This document shows positions 27,137 through 34,954 of a stretch of 34,954 nucleotides of DNA, in pieces. The notes beneath the pieces were generated by a model that was given only the letters and a program-made list of their open reading frames with translations, had not been told where the DNA came from and made no database searches. The translations under genes were made by a program, and so were the position numbers. The DNA lies in the NCBI GenBank assembly GCA_026398715.1, contig JAPLSI010000179.1, forward strand, positions 1-34,954. The letters are read 5' to 3'. How positions within the stretch are numbered: position 1 is the first letter of the stretch; the number at the start of each line of letters is the position of its first letter. This stretch comes from Gammaproteobacteria bacterium (GTDB lineage: Bacteria > Pseudomonadota > Gammaproteobacteria > Xanthomonadales > Xanthomonadaceae).

Positions 27137-28477
27137 TCAGATGGCGGCGCGAACGGCCGCGGAAAGCTCGTCAAGAACCTGTTGCATCAGTTCGCCATCG
27201 GCGGCCTCCACCGTTACCCGGACCACGGGCTCGGTACCCGACGGCCGCAGCACGAGCCGACCCTTGCCTTCCAGCGCAGCCTCGGCCTTGCGTCGGGCCA
27301 CATGCACCGGCTCGGCTTCGAGCGGCCGCGCCTGCGCCGACACGCGCACGTTCACCGTCTTCTGCGGAAGCGGCTGGTAGTCGGCCAGCGCAGACTCGAG
27401 CGAAACATTCTGCCGGACCAGCACTTCGAGGACCTGCAGCGCCGCGACAATCGCATCTCCGGTGCTCGCGCTGTCCAGGCAAAGCAGGTGCCCGGACGCC
27501 TCGCCTCCCAGCATGCCGTCGCGCTCCACCAGCGCCTGGTGCACGAAGCGGTCACCGACGCGGGCACGGATGAACTCGATGCCGCGGTCGCCGAGCGCCC
27601 TTTCCAGCGCGTAGTTGGTCATCAGGGTGCCGACCACCGGACCGCGCAGCCGGCCTGTTTCGCGCCAGTCGTGGGCCAGCACGTGGATCAGCGCGTCGCC
27701 ATCGAGCAGGCGTCCGCGCCCATCGACCATCAGCACCCGGTCGCCATCGCCGTCGAAGGCAATGCCGAGGTCCGAACCCGTTTCCAGCACGTGCGCGATC
27801 AGCGCCTCGGGATACGTCGAGCCGACGCCCTTGTTGATGTTCAGGCCATTGGGTTGCACACCAATGGCCGTCACCTCGGCGCCCAGTTCGGCAAACACCT
27901 TGGGCGCAACGTGGTAGGTCGCGCCATGCGCGCAATCGAGCGCGATCTTCATGCCGCGCAATGAAAACGTGACGGGGACGCTGGCCTTGCAGAACTCCGC
28001 GTAACGCGTCAGCGCATCTTCGACACGCTGGACCTTGCCCAGCGACTCGGACGGCACCGTGGAGAACGGCTCGTCCAGCTCCGCCTCGATGGCGCGCTCG
28101 ACGGCGTCGGCGAGTTTTTCGCCAAGGGCCGAAAAGAACTTGATGCCGTTGTCTTCGTGCGGATTGTGCGAGGCCGAAATGACGATGCCGGCATCGGCGC
28201 GAAGGGATCGCGTCAGGTAGGCCACCGCTGGGGTCGGCATCGGCCCGAGCATGCGCACGTCCGCGCCGGCGGCAACCAGGCCGGCCTCAAGCGCGGCCTC
28301 GAACATGTAGCCCGATATCCGCGTGTCCTTGCCGATGACCACGATGGCGTGCGACTTGCCATTGGCCAGCACCCGGCCAACCGCGCGGCCAATGCGAAGC
28401 ACGAAATCCGCTGAGATGGGACCCTCGCCCACGCGACCGCGAATGCCGTCGGTGCCGAAGTACTTCAGGCCGGACAT
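27137..28477 (-). CDS. glmM: Phosphoglucosamine mutase
   Basis: GlmM converts glucosamine 6-phosphate to glucosamine 1-phosphate for UDP-GlcNAc, the precursor of peptidoglycan and lipopolysaccharide. The 446-residue product has the start [15 protein letters not shown], the phosphoserine loop [16 protein letters not shown] (active Ser103), the metal loop DGDGDR (Asp242, 244, 246), the sugar loop GGEASGH and the phosphate loop [11 protein letters not shown]. Length matches E. coli (445). The ATG at 28477 lies five bases after the accD stop, so it is in the trp-accD operon. Confidence 0.98.
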   Translation of the reverse strand: MSGLKYFGTDGIRGRVGEGPISADFVLRIGRAVGRVLANGKSHAIVVIGKDTRISGYMFEAALEAGLVAAGADVRMLGPMPTPAVAYLTRSLRADAGIVISASHNPHEDNGIKFFSALGEKLADAVERAIEAELDEPFSTVPSESLGKVQRVEDALTRYAEFCKASVPVTFSLRGMKIALDCAHGATYHVAPKVFAELGAEVTAIGVQPNGLNINKGVGSTYPEALIAHVLETGSDLGIAFDGDGDRVLMVDGRGRLLDGDALIHVLAHDWRETGRLRGPVVGTLMTNYALERALGDRGIEFIRARVGDRFVHQALVERDGMLGGEASGHLLCLDSASTGDAIVAALQVLEVLVRQNVSLESALADYQPLPQKTVNVRVSAQARPLEAEPVHVARRKAEAALEGKGRLVLRPSGTEPVVRVTVEAADGELMQQVLDELSAAVRAAI

Positions 28478-28482
28478 GGGGT

Positions 28483-29358
28483 TCAGTCCTCGGCCACTAC
28501 CGGTGCAGGCTGCCGCATCATCAGCGCGAGCAGGGCGCCGAGGCGGTCGCGCATCTGTCGACGATCGATGATGAGGTCGACGGCGCCATGGTCGACCAGG
28601 AATTCGGAGCGCTGGAAACCTTCGGGCAGCGTTTCCCGCACGGTCTGCTCGATGACGCGCGGGCCCGCGAAACCGATCAGCGCCTGCGGCTCGGCGACAT
28701 TGAGGTCGCCCAGCATGCCCAGCGAGGCGGACACGCCGCCGGTGGTCGGATGGGTGAGCACGGACACGAAGGGCAATCCCGCGGCACGCAGCCGGCCGAG
28801 CGCCGCCGACGTCTTGGCCATCTGCATCAGCGAGAACAAGCCTTCCTGCATGCGCGCCCCGCCCGTGGCGGAGAAGCAGACCAGCGGGCTGCGAATGGCC
28901 AGCGCCCGCTCGGCAGCCAGCGTGAAACGCTCGCCCACCACGGAACCCATCGACCCACCCATGAAGCGGAACTCGAATGCAGCCGCGCAGATGTCGCGCC
29001 CGTGCAGCTTGCCCTGCACTGCCACCAGGGCATCGCGCTCGCCGGTCGTCTTCTGCGAGGCCTTGATGCGGTCGGCGTATTTCTTCTGGTCCTTGAAGTG
29101 CAAGGCGTCCACGGGCCCGAGCGCGGCCCCGATCTCCTCGCCACTGTCGTCGTCCAGGAAACTGGCCAGGCGCTCACGCGCCTCGATGGCCATGTGGTGG
29201 TTGCACTTGGGGCAGACGCGCAGGTTCTTCTCGAGCTCGGGTCCATACAACGCCGTGCCGCAGCTGTCGCATTTTTCCCACAGGCCTTCGGGAACGCCAC
29301 GCTTGCCACCGCCCTGGGTGCGGATGCGGGCGGGCATCAACTTGGTCAGCCAACTCAT
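28483..29358 (-). CDS. accD: Acetyl-CoA carboxylase carboxyltransferase subunit beta
   Basis: AccD with AccA transfers the carboxyl group from biotin to acetyl-CoA, the first step of fatty-acid synthesis. The 291-residue product has the N-terminal zinc ribbon Cys30, 33, 49 and 52 (CDSCG and CPKCNHHM) and the crotonase-fold core with [20 protein letters not shown] and [14 protein letters not shown]. Its ATG overlaps the trpA stop as ATGA. In E. coli AccD binds its own mRNA through the zinc ribbon; that may hold here. Confidence 0.98.
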   Translation of the reverse strand: MSWLTKLMPARIRTQGGGKRGVPEGLWEKCDSCGTALYGPELEKNLRVCPKCNHHMAIEARERLASFLDDDSGEEIGAALGPVDALHFKDQKKYADRIKASQKTTGERDALVAVQGKLHGRDICAAAFEFRFMGGSMGSVVGERFTLAAERALAIRSPLVCFSATGGARMQEGLFSLMQMAKTSAALGRLRAAGLPFVSVLTHPTTGGVSASLGMLGDLNVAEPQALIGFAGPRVIEQTVRETLPEGFQRSEFLVDHGAVDLIIDRRQMRDRLGALLALMMRQPAPVVAED

Positions 29359-30191
29359 GAAGCGACTCGCGCTGTGTGTGGCGGCCAGTTTAGGCCGTCA
29401 ATGGCGGCGCGCAAGGGCTCGAGGAATTCCCGCGCCTTCCGGTGCGCGTCCTGCGGGTCGCTTGCGCCGGAAAGATGCTCGACCAGCGCGCTGCCGACCA
29501 CGATGCCGTCGGCCAGCGGCGCCATGGCCGCAGCAGAGCCTGCATCCTTGATGCCGAAGCCGATCAGCACTGGGACGCGGGCCATGGCCCGCAATGCGCC
29601 GGCCTTGGCGGCGACATCGCCGGTGTCGGTGATGGTGGCGCCGGTCACGCCGGCAAAGCTGACGTAGTACAGGTAACCCTGTGATTCTTCGGCCAGGCGC
29701 GCCAGTCGTTCCGGCGAGGTGGTGGGCGCCGCCAGGGAAATCAGGTCGAGCCGGTGCTCGTTGAAGGCAGCGCGCAAGGGGCCGGCTTCCTCGGGCGGCA
29801 AGTCCACCAGCAGCAGGCCGTCAACGCCAGCGGCATGCGCCTGCGCGGCGTAGAGCGTGACGCCGCGCATCTCGATGGGATTGAGGTAGCCCATCAGGAC
29901 CACGGGCGTGCTGTCGTCGCTGGCGCGGAACTCGCGCACGAAGTCGAACACGTCGTTGGTGCCCACGTGCCTGGCCAGCGCGCGCTCGGAGCTGCGCTGG
30001 ATCACCGGGCCGTCGGCCATCGGATCGGAAAACGGCACGCCGAGTTCAATGATGTCCGCACCACCGGCAACCAGTCCGTGCATGACGGCCACGGTGGCTT
30101 CGCGCGATGGATCACCGGCGGTGATGAAGGGAACCAGGGCCTTCCGGTCGCTGCCGCGAAGGCGCTCGAACAGCGCGCCGATGCGACTCAT
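29355..30191 (-). CDS. trpA: Tryptophan synthase subunit alpha
   Basis: TrpA splits indole-3-glycerol phosphate to indole and glyceraldehyde 3-phosphate and channels indole to TrpB. The 278-residue TIM-barrel protein has the catalytic Glu49 ([17 protein letters not shown]) and Asp60, and the phosphate-binding [13 protein letters not shown]. Its ATG overlaps the stop of the upstream DUF3144-like gene as ATGA, and its stop overlaps accD, so it is embedded in a coupled operon. trpB lies two genes upstream, an unusual separation of the two subunits. Confidence 0.98.
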   Translation of the reverse strand: MSRIGALFERLRGSDRKALVPFITAGDPSREATVAVMHGLVAGGADIIELGVPFSDPMADGPVIQRSSERALARHVGTNDVFDFVREFRASDDSTPVVLMGYLNPIEMRGVTLYAAQAHAAGVDGLLLVDLPPEEAGPLRAAFNEHRLDLISLAAPTTSPERLARLAEESQGYLYYVSFAGVTGATITDTGDVAAKAGALRAMARVPVLIGFGIKDAGSAAAMAPLADGIVVGSALVEHLSGASDPQDAHRKAREFLEPLRAAIDGLNWPPHTARVAS

Positions 30192-30508
30192 TCGCCGCTG
30201 GCATCCTTGTCGGCTGCTGCGATTTCCTGCGGCGGGCCAGCCAGTTGGGCGATGTGCCCGACGATCAGTTCCTCGACGCCACGGGCGATGTAGGCGGCAA
30301 ATGCCTCGCGGCCCTCGATGTCGTCATTCCTGGCGGTGCTGCGGTAGTGGTGTGCGCTGTAGCGTGAAAACGCATGCAACATCACCATCTGCGCATGGGC
30401 CGTGTCGAGCCGGCGCTCGATGCGGTTGGCCGATTCGATCATGTCGTTGACACGGATCAGGAACTCTTCCGAGAACTGCGGCGGCTTGGCGTCGGCAGGC
30501 GTATTCAT
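30188..30508 (-). CDS. Small DUF3144-like protein, second of a tandem pair
   Basis: A 106-residue soluble helical protein of unknown function. It shares with its neighbour (30505-30804) an ordered set of residues at matching spacing: Val-Asn (20-21), Ala-Asn (27-28), Arg-Tyr (49-50), His53, Arg-Glu (67-68), Phe70 and Tyr73. This implies tandem duplication and divergence. The match to DUF3144 is clearer for the neighbour than for this protein. It overlaps the upstream gene and trpA by four bases at each end, so its synthesis is tied to tryptophan synthase. Confidence 0.85.
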   Translation of the reverse strand: MNTPADAKPPQFSEEFLIRVNDMIESANRIERRLDTAHAQMVMLHAFSRYSAHHYRSTARNDDIEGREAFAAYIARGVEELIVGHIAQLAGPPQEIAAADKDASGE

Positions 30509-30804
30509 GGTGCGGCATCCGTGTTGTCGGCAGCGACGGCCGCAGCTGCGGTCAGGACATCGAGTTGCTCGTCGAGCATGCGCCGGTACAGGTCGGTCAT
30601 GTAGGTGACGAACTGCTCGCGGCTGAAGTACTTGGCGTCGTCCTGCTGGACGAAGCCATGCACGTTGTAGCGGGCCGCGGCGTAGAGGATGGACGCACTG
30701 ATGGCGTCATACTTGTAGTTCGCATGCATGGCATTGGCCTGGGCAAGGAACTCATTCACGCAGGCGTGCAACTCGGGCGGCAGGGCAACGGCATTCTGGG
30801 TCAT
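30505..30804 (-). CDS. DUF3144 family protein, first of a tandem pair
   Basis: A 99-residue protein with the pattern of the DUF3144 family: CVNEFLAQAN near the start, the central helix ISASILYAAARYNVH and REQFVTYMTDLYRRMLDEQL near the end. No catalytic motif, signal peptide or membrane segment is visible; the last 15 residues are Ala/Asp-rich. It starts 65 bases after trpB, the widest gap in the operon, in which TTAGAAT resembles a -10 box without a matching -35. Its stop overlaps the next gene by four bases. Function unknown. Confidence 0.9.
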   Translation of the reverse strand: MTQNAVALPPELHACVNEFLAQANAMHANYKYDAISASILYAAARYNVHGFVQQDDAKYFSREQFVTYMTDLYRRMLDEQLDVLTAAAAVAADNTDAAP

Positions 30805-30869
30805 CGTGGATCCGGTGGGTATGTGGCGGAAACCCCCATTCTAACGGAGCGGGGCCGGGCCGGCCCGGT

Positions 30870-32129
30870 TCACAGTTCGATGCCCTCGCGTTTGGCGATG
30901 GTGTAGATGTCCTTGTCTCCCCGCCCTGAGAGATTGGCCAATACCAATGCCTCGCGCGGCAGGTCCCTGGCCAGCTTCATGGCCAACGCGATGGCATGGC
31001 TCGATTCCAGCGCCGCCAGGATGCCTTCGGTGCGCGCCAGCAGGTGGAAGGCTTCCATGCATTCCACATCGGTGATTCCGCGATATTGGGCGCGGCCGGT
31101 GTCTTTCAGGAAGGCGTGTTCCGGGCCCACGCCCGGGTAGTCCAGGCCAGCGGAGATGGAGTGGGTCTCGGTGATCTGGCCGTCGTCGTCGCAAATCAGG
31201 TAGGTGCGGTTGCCGTGCAGGACGCCCGGCCGACCCGCGCTGAGCGAGGCGGCATGACGGCCGCTGGCCAGCCCCTCGCCCGCCGCTTCCGCGCCCCACA
31301 GGGCGACGCCGGCGTCGTTCAAGAAAGGATGGAACATGCCAATCGCATTCGACCCACCGCCAACGCAGGCGACCACGGCATCGGGCAGGCGACCGTGCTC
31401 GTCCAGCATCTGCACCCGTGATTCCCGCCCGACCACGGCGTTGAAATCACGCACCATGCGCGGATACGGGCTCGGGCCGGCCGCGGTGCCGATGATGTAG
31501 AAGGTGTCCTGCACATTGGACACCCAGTCGCGCATCGCTTCGTTCAACGCATCCTTCAGCGTTTGCGAACCCGAACGGACCGGAACCACTTCGGCGCCCA
31601 GCAACTTCATGCGATAGACATTGATGGCCTGCCGCTCGATGTCCACGGCGCCCATGTACACGACGCACTTCAGGCCCAGTCGCGCCGCTACCGTGGCCGA
31701 TGCGACGCCGTGCTGGCCCGCGCCCGTCTCGGCGATGATGCGGGTCTTGCCCATGCGCTTGGCCAGCATGGCCTGGCCGATGGTGTTGTTGATCTTGTGC
31801 GCGCCGGTGTGGTTCAGGTCTTCGCGCTTGAGGAAGATGCGCGCGCCGCCGACATGCTTGGCAAGCCTTTCTGCCTCGTAGATCGGGCTGGGACGGCCCA
31901 CGTAATGCTTGTAGTCGTGCTCGAGCTCGGCAATGAACTCCGGCTGGACGCGATGATGGTCGTAGGCAGCCGCCAGCTCGGCCAGGGGCGCGATCAGCGT
32001 TTCGGAAACGAAGGTTCCGCCATAGATGCCGAAGTGCCCGGACGGATCCGGAAAGGCATGGTAGTCCGCTATCGGTGCATCGGCGGGGAGCGCACTGCCC
32101 ACGGCAGGAAATTCATTCACGATCGGCAC
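30870..32129 (-). CDS. trpB: Tryptophan synthase subunit beta
   Basis: TrpB condenses indole and serine to tryptophan with pyridoxal phosphate. The product of about 419 residues has the PLP Lys112 ([14 protein letters not shown]), [18 protein letters not shown] and the phosphate loop [15 protein letters not shown]. The start is uncertain: no ATG lies near the beginning of homology. The GTG at 32129 has GAGG six bases upstream and gives [10 protein letters not shown]; a GTG at 32120 would be three residues shorter but has no ribosome-binding site. Either start overlaps the end of trpF (17 or 8 bases). The open frame extends to 32267 through trpF in another frame. Confidence 0.95.
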   Translation of the reverse strand: MPIVNEFPAVGSALPADAPIADYHAFPDPSGHFGIYGGTFVSETLIAPLAELAAAYDHHRVQPEFIAELEHDYKHYVGRPSPIYEAERLAKHVGGARIFLKREDLNHTGAHKINNTIGQAMLAKRMGKTRIIAETGAGQHGVASATVAARLGLKCVVYMGAVDIERQAINVYRMKLLGAEVVPVRSGSQTLKDALNEAMRDWVSNVQDTFYIIGTAAGPSPYPRMVRDFNAVVGRESRVQMLDEHGRLPDAVVACVGGGSNAIGMFHPFLNDAGVALWGAEAAGEGLASGRHAASLSAGRPGVLHGNRTYLICDDDGQITETHSISAGLDYPGVGPEHAFLKDTGRAQYRGITDVECMEAFHLLARTEGILAALESSHAIALAMKLARDLPREALVLANLSGRGDKDIYTIAKREGIEL

Positions 32130-32742
32130 GACTGACCTCTTCAAGGAATTGCTGCATTTTCTCGCCGTCCTTCTGGCCGGGCGATGCTTCGATGCCACTG
32201 CTGACATCGACCGCGTAGGGGCGCGCGATGGATATGGCGTTGCCGACATTGGCAGGCGACAAGCCACCGGCCAGGAATACCGGCCGGTCCAGCCGCGGCG
32301 TCAGGCTCCAGTCAAAACGGGTCCCGCGGCCGCCGGCCTGTCCGGGGCCATGGCCGTCGAGCAGGAACGCCAGGGCCGAAGGATATCGCCTCGACGTGGC
32401 AAGCGGGTCGGCTGCGCCCTCGCCCATCGGCAATGTCTTGATGAAGGGAAGGCCGAAACCCCGGCAGAACGCATCGGTTTCGTGGCCATGGAACTGCAGC
32501 AGGTTCGGTCGCAGGCGACGGATCGCATCAAGCACTTCGCTGCCATGGGGATTCATGAACAGTGCGATCACGTCCACCAGTGGCGACACCGCGGCGCGCA
32601 GGCCCTGCAACTGCCCGGGCTGCACGCGACGCGGGCTTTCCGCGGCCATCACGAAACCGATGGCGTCCACCCCCAGCTCGCAAGCCAGCCGGACGTCGCC
32701 GGGGCGGGTCAGGCCGCAGAATTTCACCCGGGTACGGGTCAC
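32113..32742 (-). CDS. trpF: Phosphoribosylanthranilate isomerase
   Basis: TrpF performs the Amadori rearrangement of phosphoribosylanthranilate in tryptophan synthesis. The 209-residue TIM-barrel product has the catalytic Cys8 ([12 protein letters not shown]) and Asp129 ([19 protein letters not shown]), and the phosphate-binding [11 protein letters not shown] and [15 protein letters not shown]. The start is the GTG at 32742, overlapping the truA stop as GTGA; the frame upstream is a shadow of truA. Confidence 0.97.
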   Translation of the reverse strand: MTRTRVKFCGLTRPGDVRLACELGVDAIGFVMAAESPRRVQPGQLQGLRAAVSPLVDVIALFMNPHGSEVLDAIRRLRPNLLQFHGHETDAFCRGFGLPFIKTLPMGEGAADPLATSRRYPSALAFLLDGHGPGQAGGRGTRFDWSLTPRLDRPVFLAGGLSPANVGNAISIARPYAVDVSSGIEASPGQKDGEKMQQFLEEVSRADRE

Positions 32743-33506
32743 AGGGCCACCTGCGCCGGCAGGTTCCACTCGGGTGGATACGCCGGGCCGATGAAGACCA
32801 GCCCCTCGGCCGGTGACGTCGGACCCGCCACGCGGCGGTCCAGGCCGGCCAATAGCTGCCCGGGCCATGCCTCCGGCTGCGTGCCGCGACCCACCAGCAC
32901 CAGGCTTCCGACGATATTGCGAACCATGTGGTGCAGGAACGCATTGGCGCGAACATCGACTATGACCTGGTCGGCCTCGCGCCGGACGCTGATGGAATGC
33001 AGGCTGCGGACCGGATGCTTCGCCTGGCATTGCGCAGTGCGAAAGGCGCTGAAATCGTGCTCGCCGACCAATGCCTGCGCAGCGCGATGCATCGCTTCCG
33101 CATCGAGGGAAAGGCGTTCCCAACTTAGGAACTGGCGCTGCATGGCAGGGGGAATACTCCGGTTGAGGATGCGATATCGATAGCTTCGCGCACGCGCGGC
33201 GTACCTGGCGTGAAAATCGTCAGGCATCTGTTGGCACCAGAGTATCCGGACGTCGCCCGGCAATCGTGTGTTGGTGCCAAGCACCCAGGCGCGCGGGTCG
33301 CGCATCACGTCGGTATCAAAATGGACCACCTGGCAGGCGGCGTGCACGCCGGCGTCGGTGCGGCCGGCACAGATCACTTCCACTGGCTGGTCGGCCACGA
33401 ATGACAATGCCGCCTCCACCGCGGCCTGCACGGTGGGGCCATTGCCATGCCGCTGCCATCCCAGGAAGGGACTGCCGTCGTATTCGATGCCAAGTGCGTA
33501 GCGCAT
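32739..33506 (-). CDS. truA: tRNA pseudouridine(38-40) synthase TruA
   Basis: TruA makes pseudouridine at positions 38 to 40 of tRNA anticodon stems. The 255-residue product starts [20 protein letters not shown] and has the catalytic Asp51 in [10 protein letters not shown], the paired [13 protein letters not shown] and [19 protein letters not shown]. The ATG at 33506 lies eight bases after TAGAAT, which could be a -10 box giving a nearly leaderless message, but no -35 box is apparent. It follows fimV after a 71-base gap containing a hairpin and overlaps trpF. Confidence 0.97.
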   Translation of the reverse strand: MRYALGIEYDGSPFLGWQRHGNGPTVQAAVEAALSFVADQPVEVICAGRTDAGVHAACQVVHFDTDVMRDPRAWVLGTNTRLPGDVRILWCQQMPDDFHARYAARARSYRYRILNRSIPPAMQRQFLSWERLSLDAEAMHRAAQALVGEHDFSAFRTAQCQAKHPVRSLHSISVRREADQVIVDVRANAFLHHMVRNIVGSLVLVGRGTQPEAWPGQLLAGLDRRVAGPTSPAEGLVFIGPAYPPEWNLPAQVAL

Positions 33507-33523
33507 GCCGCCATTCTAAAGCG

Positions 33524-33547
33524 AAGGGCCGGGTTTCCCCGGCCCTT
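33524..33547 (-). terminator. Possible weak terminator between fimV and truA
   Basis: A perfect 10-bp inverted repeat (33538-33547 with 33524-33533) around a four-base loop lies between the fimV stop and truA. On the minus strand the stem is followed by CGCTTTAG, not a clean T run, so termination would be incomplete at best. Confidence 0.45.
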
Positions 33548-33577
33548 GCGTCGCGATTACCCGCGGGACGACGTCGG

Positions 33578-34954
33578 TCAACCGATGTCCTTCAGCAGGC
33601 GCGCAGCCTCGGCCTTCGCCGTGGGTCCGCCTTCTGCCAGCACTTCCTCGAGCATGCTGCGGGCGCCATCGAGGTCGCCAATGTCCAGATAGGCCTTGGC
33701 CAATTCGATCCGGGTCGCGCTCGATTCGTCTTCCGCCATCAACTTGGCTTCGTCGCGATGGATATCGCGCAGTGATCCGCCGAACGTCTCATCCATCACC
33801 GCCGCCTGGTCGCCGAAGTCGATTTCCTTGTCCGGATTGGCATCGCGCGGGGAGCCGGCGGTGAATTCAAGCGAAGTGTCTTCCAACGGCGGATCGAAAA
33901 TCTTGATTGGCGCAGGCTCCACCGACGCCAGGAAGCTCGGCAGGGCTGCGGAGGGCGCCGGTGCCGGTGCCGGTGCCGGTGCGGCAGACGGCACCGAAGG
34001 CGGCGCTGCCTTCGGTTCCATGTCGCTGTAACGCGGGGAGTTCCAGCCTGCCTGGCTGAACAGGGTGTGCCCCGGCATCAGCGACGCTCCCATCACCACG
34101 GCCTCGCGCCAGCGCGGGTCCATCGTGCTCGAAAGCTGGGCGCGCATTGCCTGCGCCGCCACTTCGTAGTCCACGGCATTGCCGCGCGAATGGTAGAGGC
34201 GCAGCAGGTTGAGGTGGGCCTCGATGTCCTGCGGCTTGGCGCGCACGGCCTTGACGCGGGACTCGAGTTCGGAATCCACCGGCGCCGCCACGGGCGCGGG
34301 CATCGCCGGCGGCTCGGGCTTGATCCGTTCACCCGCCTGGCGGGTCTTGGCCATGCTCGCGCGCAATGCCTCGTCATCGGAAAGGCGCGTGCCTGGGGTT
34401 TCGTTTTCAGGTTTCGTCTTGCTGCGGCGCATCGCAAGGATCAGTCCGCCAAGAAGCGCCAGCACCGCGCCGCCCACCACCATGGGATTGAGGTACCAGG
34501 GCCTTGCAGGCCCGGCATCCGTGGCTGACGGAGCGGCGGCGGTCGTGTCAGCGGGTGCAGGGGTGGCCGGCGCCGGCGTCGGGGCCTGCTGGACCTGGTT
34601 CAGGCGGTCCTGCAGTTCCTTCATCTGGCTGTTCTGCATTTCGATCAGGCGCTGCCGATCGGCATCCTGTTTTTCCAGTTCGGCGACCCGCGACTTGAGT
34701 TCATCCACTTCCGAGGTACGCGCCGCGAGGTCTTCGCGGGCCTGCACCAATTCCGCACGCAGTTCGGTACCGCCGGCACCGGCGGCCGCGCCGGACTGGG
34801 TGCCGCGTGCCGCAGCATTGCCCGAAGGCGGAACGATTTCGAGCCGCGACGAGGCCGCGCGCGACGGTCGTGTCGGGGCTTCCGCCATCGATGGTGCGGC
34901 ACTGATGTTTTCCGAAGGCGTGGCGATTTCCACAGGCTGCGGAACCGCAGCGCG
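33578..34954 (-). CDS. fimV: FimV-like pilus/cell-pole assembly protein, 5' partial
   Basis: FimV family proteins organise type IV pilus machinery and the cell pole in Pseudomonas and Xanthomonas relatives. The N-terminal part, including the expected LysM domain, is beyond the window edge; the frame is open through base 34954. Seen here are a coiled coil (ELRAELVQAREDLAARTSEV to LQDRLNQVQQ), a Pro/Ala linker, one membrane helix (NPMVVGGAVLALLGGLILAM), a TPR-like stretch (AHLNLLRLYHSRGN), a second low-complexity Ala/Pro stretch and the C-terminal FimV domain with TRIELAKAYLDIGDLDGARS and MLEEVLAEGG. The order matches FimV. It is upstream of truA, as in other Xanthomonadaceae. Confidence 0.9.
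   Translation of the reverse strand, partial: RAAVPQPVEIATPSENISAAPSMAEAPTRPSRAASSRLEIVPPSGNAAARGTQSGAAAGAGGTELRAELVQAREDLAARTSEVDELKSRVAELEKQDADRQRLIEMQNSQMKELQDRLNQVQQAPTPAPATPAPADTTAAAPSATDAGPARPWYLNPMVVGGAVLALLGGLILAMRRSKTKPENETPGTRLSDDEALRASMAKTRQAGERIKPEPPAMPAPVAAPVDSELESRVKAVRAKPQDIEAHLNLLRLYHSRGNAVDYEVAAQAMRAQLSSTMDPRWREAVVMGASLMPGHTLFSQAGWNSPRYSDMEPKAAPPSVPSAAPAPAPAPAPSAALPSFLASVEPAPIKIFDPPLEDTSLEFTAGSPRDANPDKEIDFGDQAAVMDETFGGSLRDIHRDEAKLMAEDESSATRIELAKAYLDIGDLDGARSMLEEVLAEGGPTAKAEAARLLKDIG
33955..33984 (-). repeat. Short hexamer repeat in fimV
   Basis: The hexamer GTGCCG (plus strand) is repeated three times perfectly from 33961, flanked by near copies GCGCCG and GTGCGG. It encodes alternating Ala-Pro in the FimV linker. 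Because the unit is six bases, copy-number change would alter length without shifting the frame. Confidence 0.7.

Noticed and set aside
30820..30868. GC palindrome CCGGGCCGGCCCGG after trpB as a terminator
   Set aside because: It has no loop and no following T run, and genes continue on the same strand.

Overview
The window is ordinary high-GC gammaproteobacterial chromosome. Gene content and order (fimV-truA-trpF-trpB-trpA-accD; tpiA-secG-tRNA-Leu-nuoA-N; tRNA-fMet-rimP-nusA-infB-rbfA-truB-rpsO-pnp) point to the Xanthomonadaceae/Lysobacter group. That assignment rests on synteny and protein resemblance recalled from family knowledge, not on a search. Almost everything lies on the minus strand, so transcription runs from high to low coordinates; only two genes are on the plus strand. 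No mobile element, CRISPR array, integrase or phage gene is visible, and no gene-free stretch exceeds about 160 bases.

Region 1 (34954 down to 26181, minus): the 3' part of fimV, then truA, trpF, trpB, two small tandem DUF3144-like genes, trpA, accD, glmM and an isopenicillin-N-synthase-like dioxygenase. From truA to accD nearly every junction is a 4-base stop/start overlap, so translation of tRNA pseudouridylation, late tryptophan synthesis and fatty-acid initiation genes is probably coupled. The two small genes sit between the beta and alpha subunits of tryptophan synthase and look like diverged copies of each other.

Region 2 (24696 to 26180, plus): a short-chain dehydrogenase and a DUF6445-type protein with 2OG-Fe(II) oxygenase-like residues. 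This pair converges on the dioxygenase of region 1 with directly abutting stop codons inside a 16-base palindrome.

Region 3 (24583 down to 8366, minus): tpiA, secG, tRNA-Leu(GAG) and a complete 14-gene complex I operon, nuoABCDEFGHIJKLMN, with separate nuoC and nuoD. NuoL carries an unusual His/Asp-rich loop.

Region 4 (8332 down to 1, minus): initiator tRNA with a clear sigma-70 type promoter, a terminator, then rimP-nusA-infB-rbfA-truB, an internal promoter for rpsO, a rpsO terminator, a structured pnp leader and pnp. The pnp gene runs off the window and, as sequenced, has lost roughly 39 codons and its reading frame in mid-gene.

The strongest observations are the broken pnp, the tandem DUF3144-like pair inside the trp operon, a truB gene whose only sensible start is a CTG overlapping the rbfA stop, and the His/Asp-rich loop of NuoL. 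I found no convincing undescribed multi-gene system; most of the window is well-known housekeeping machinery.
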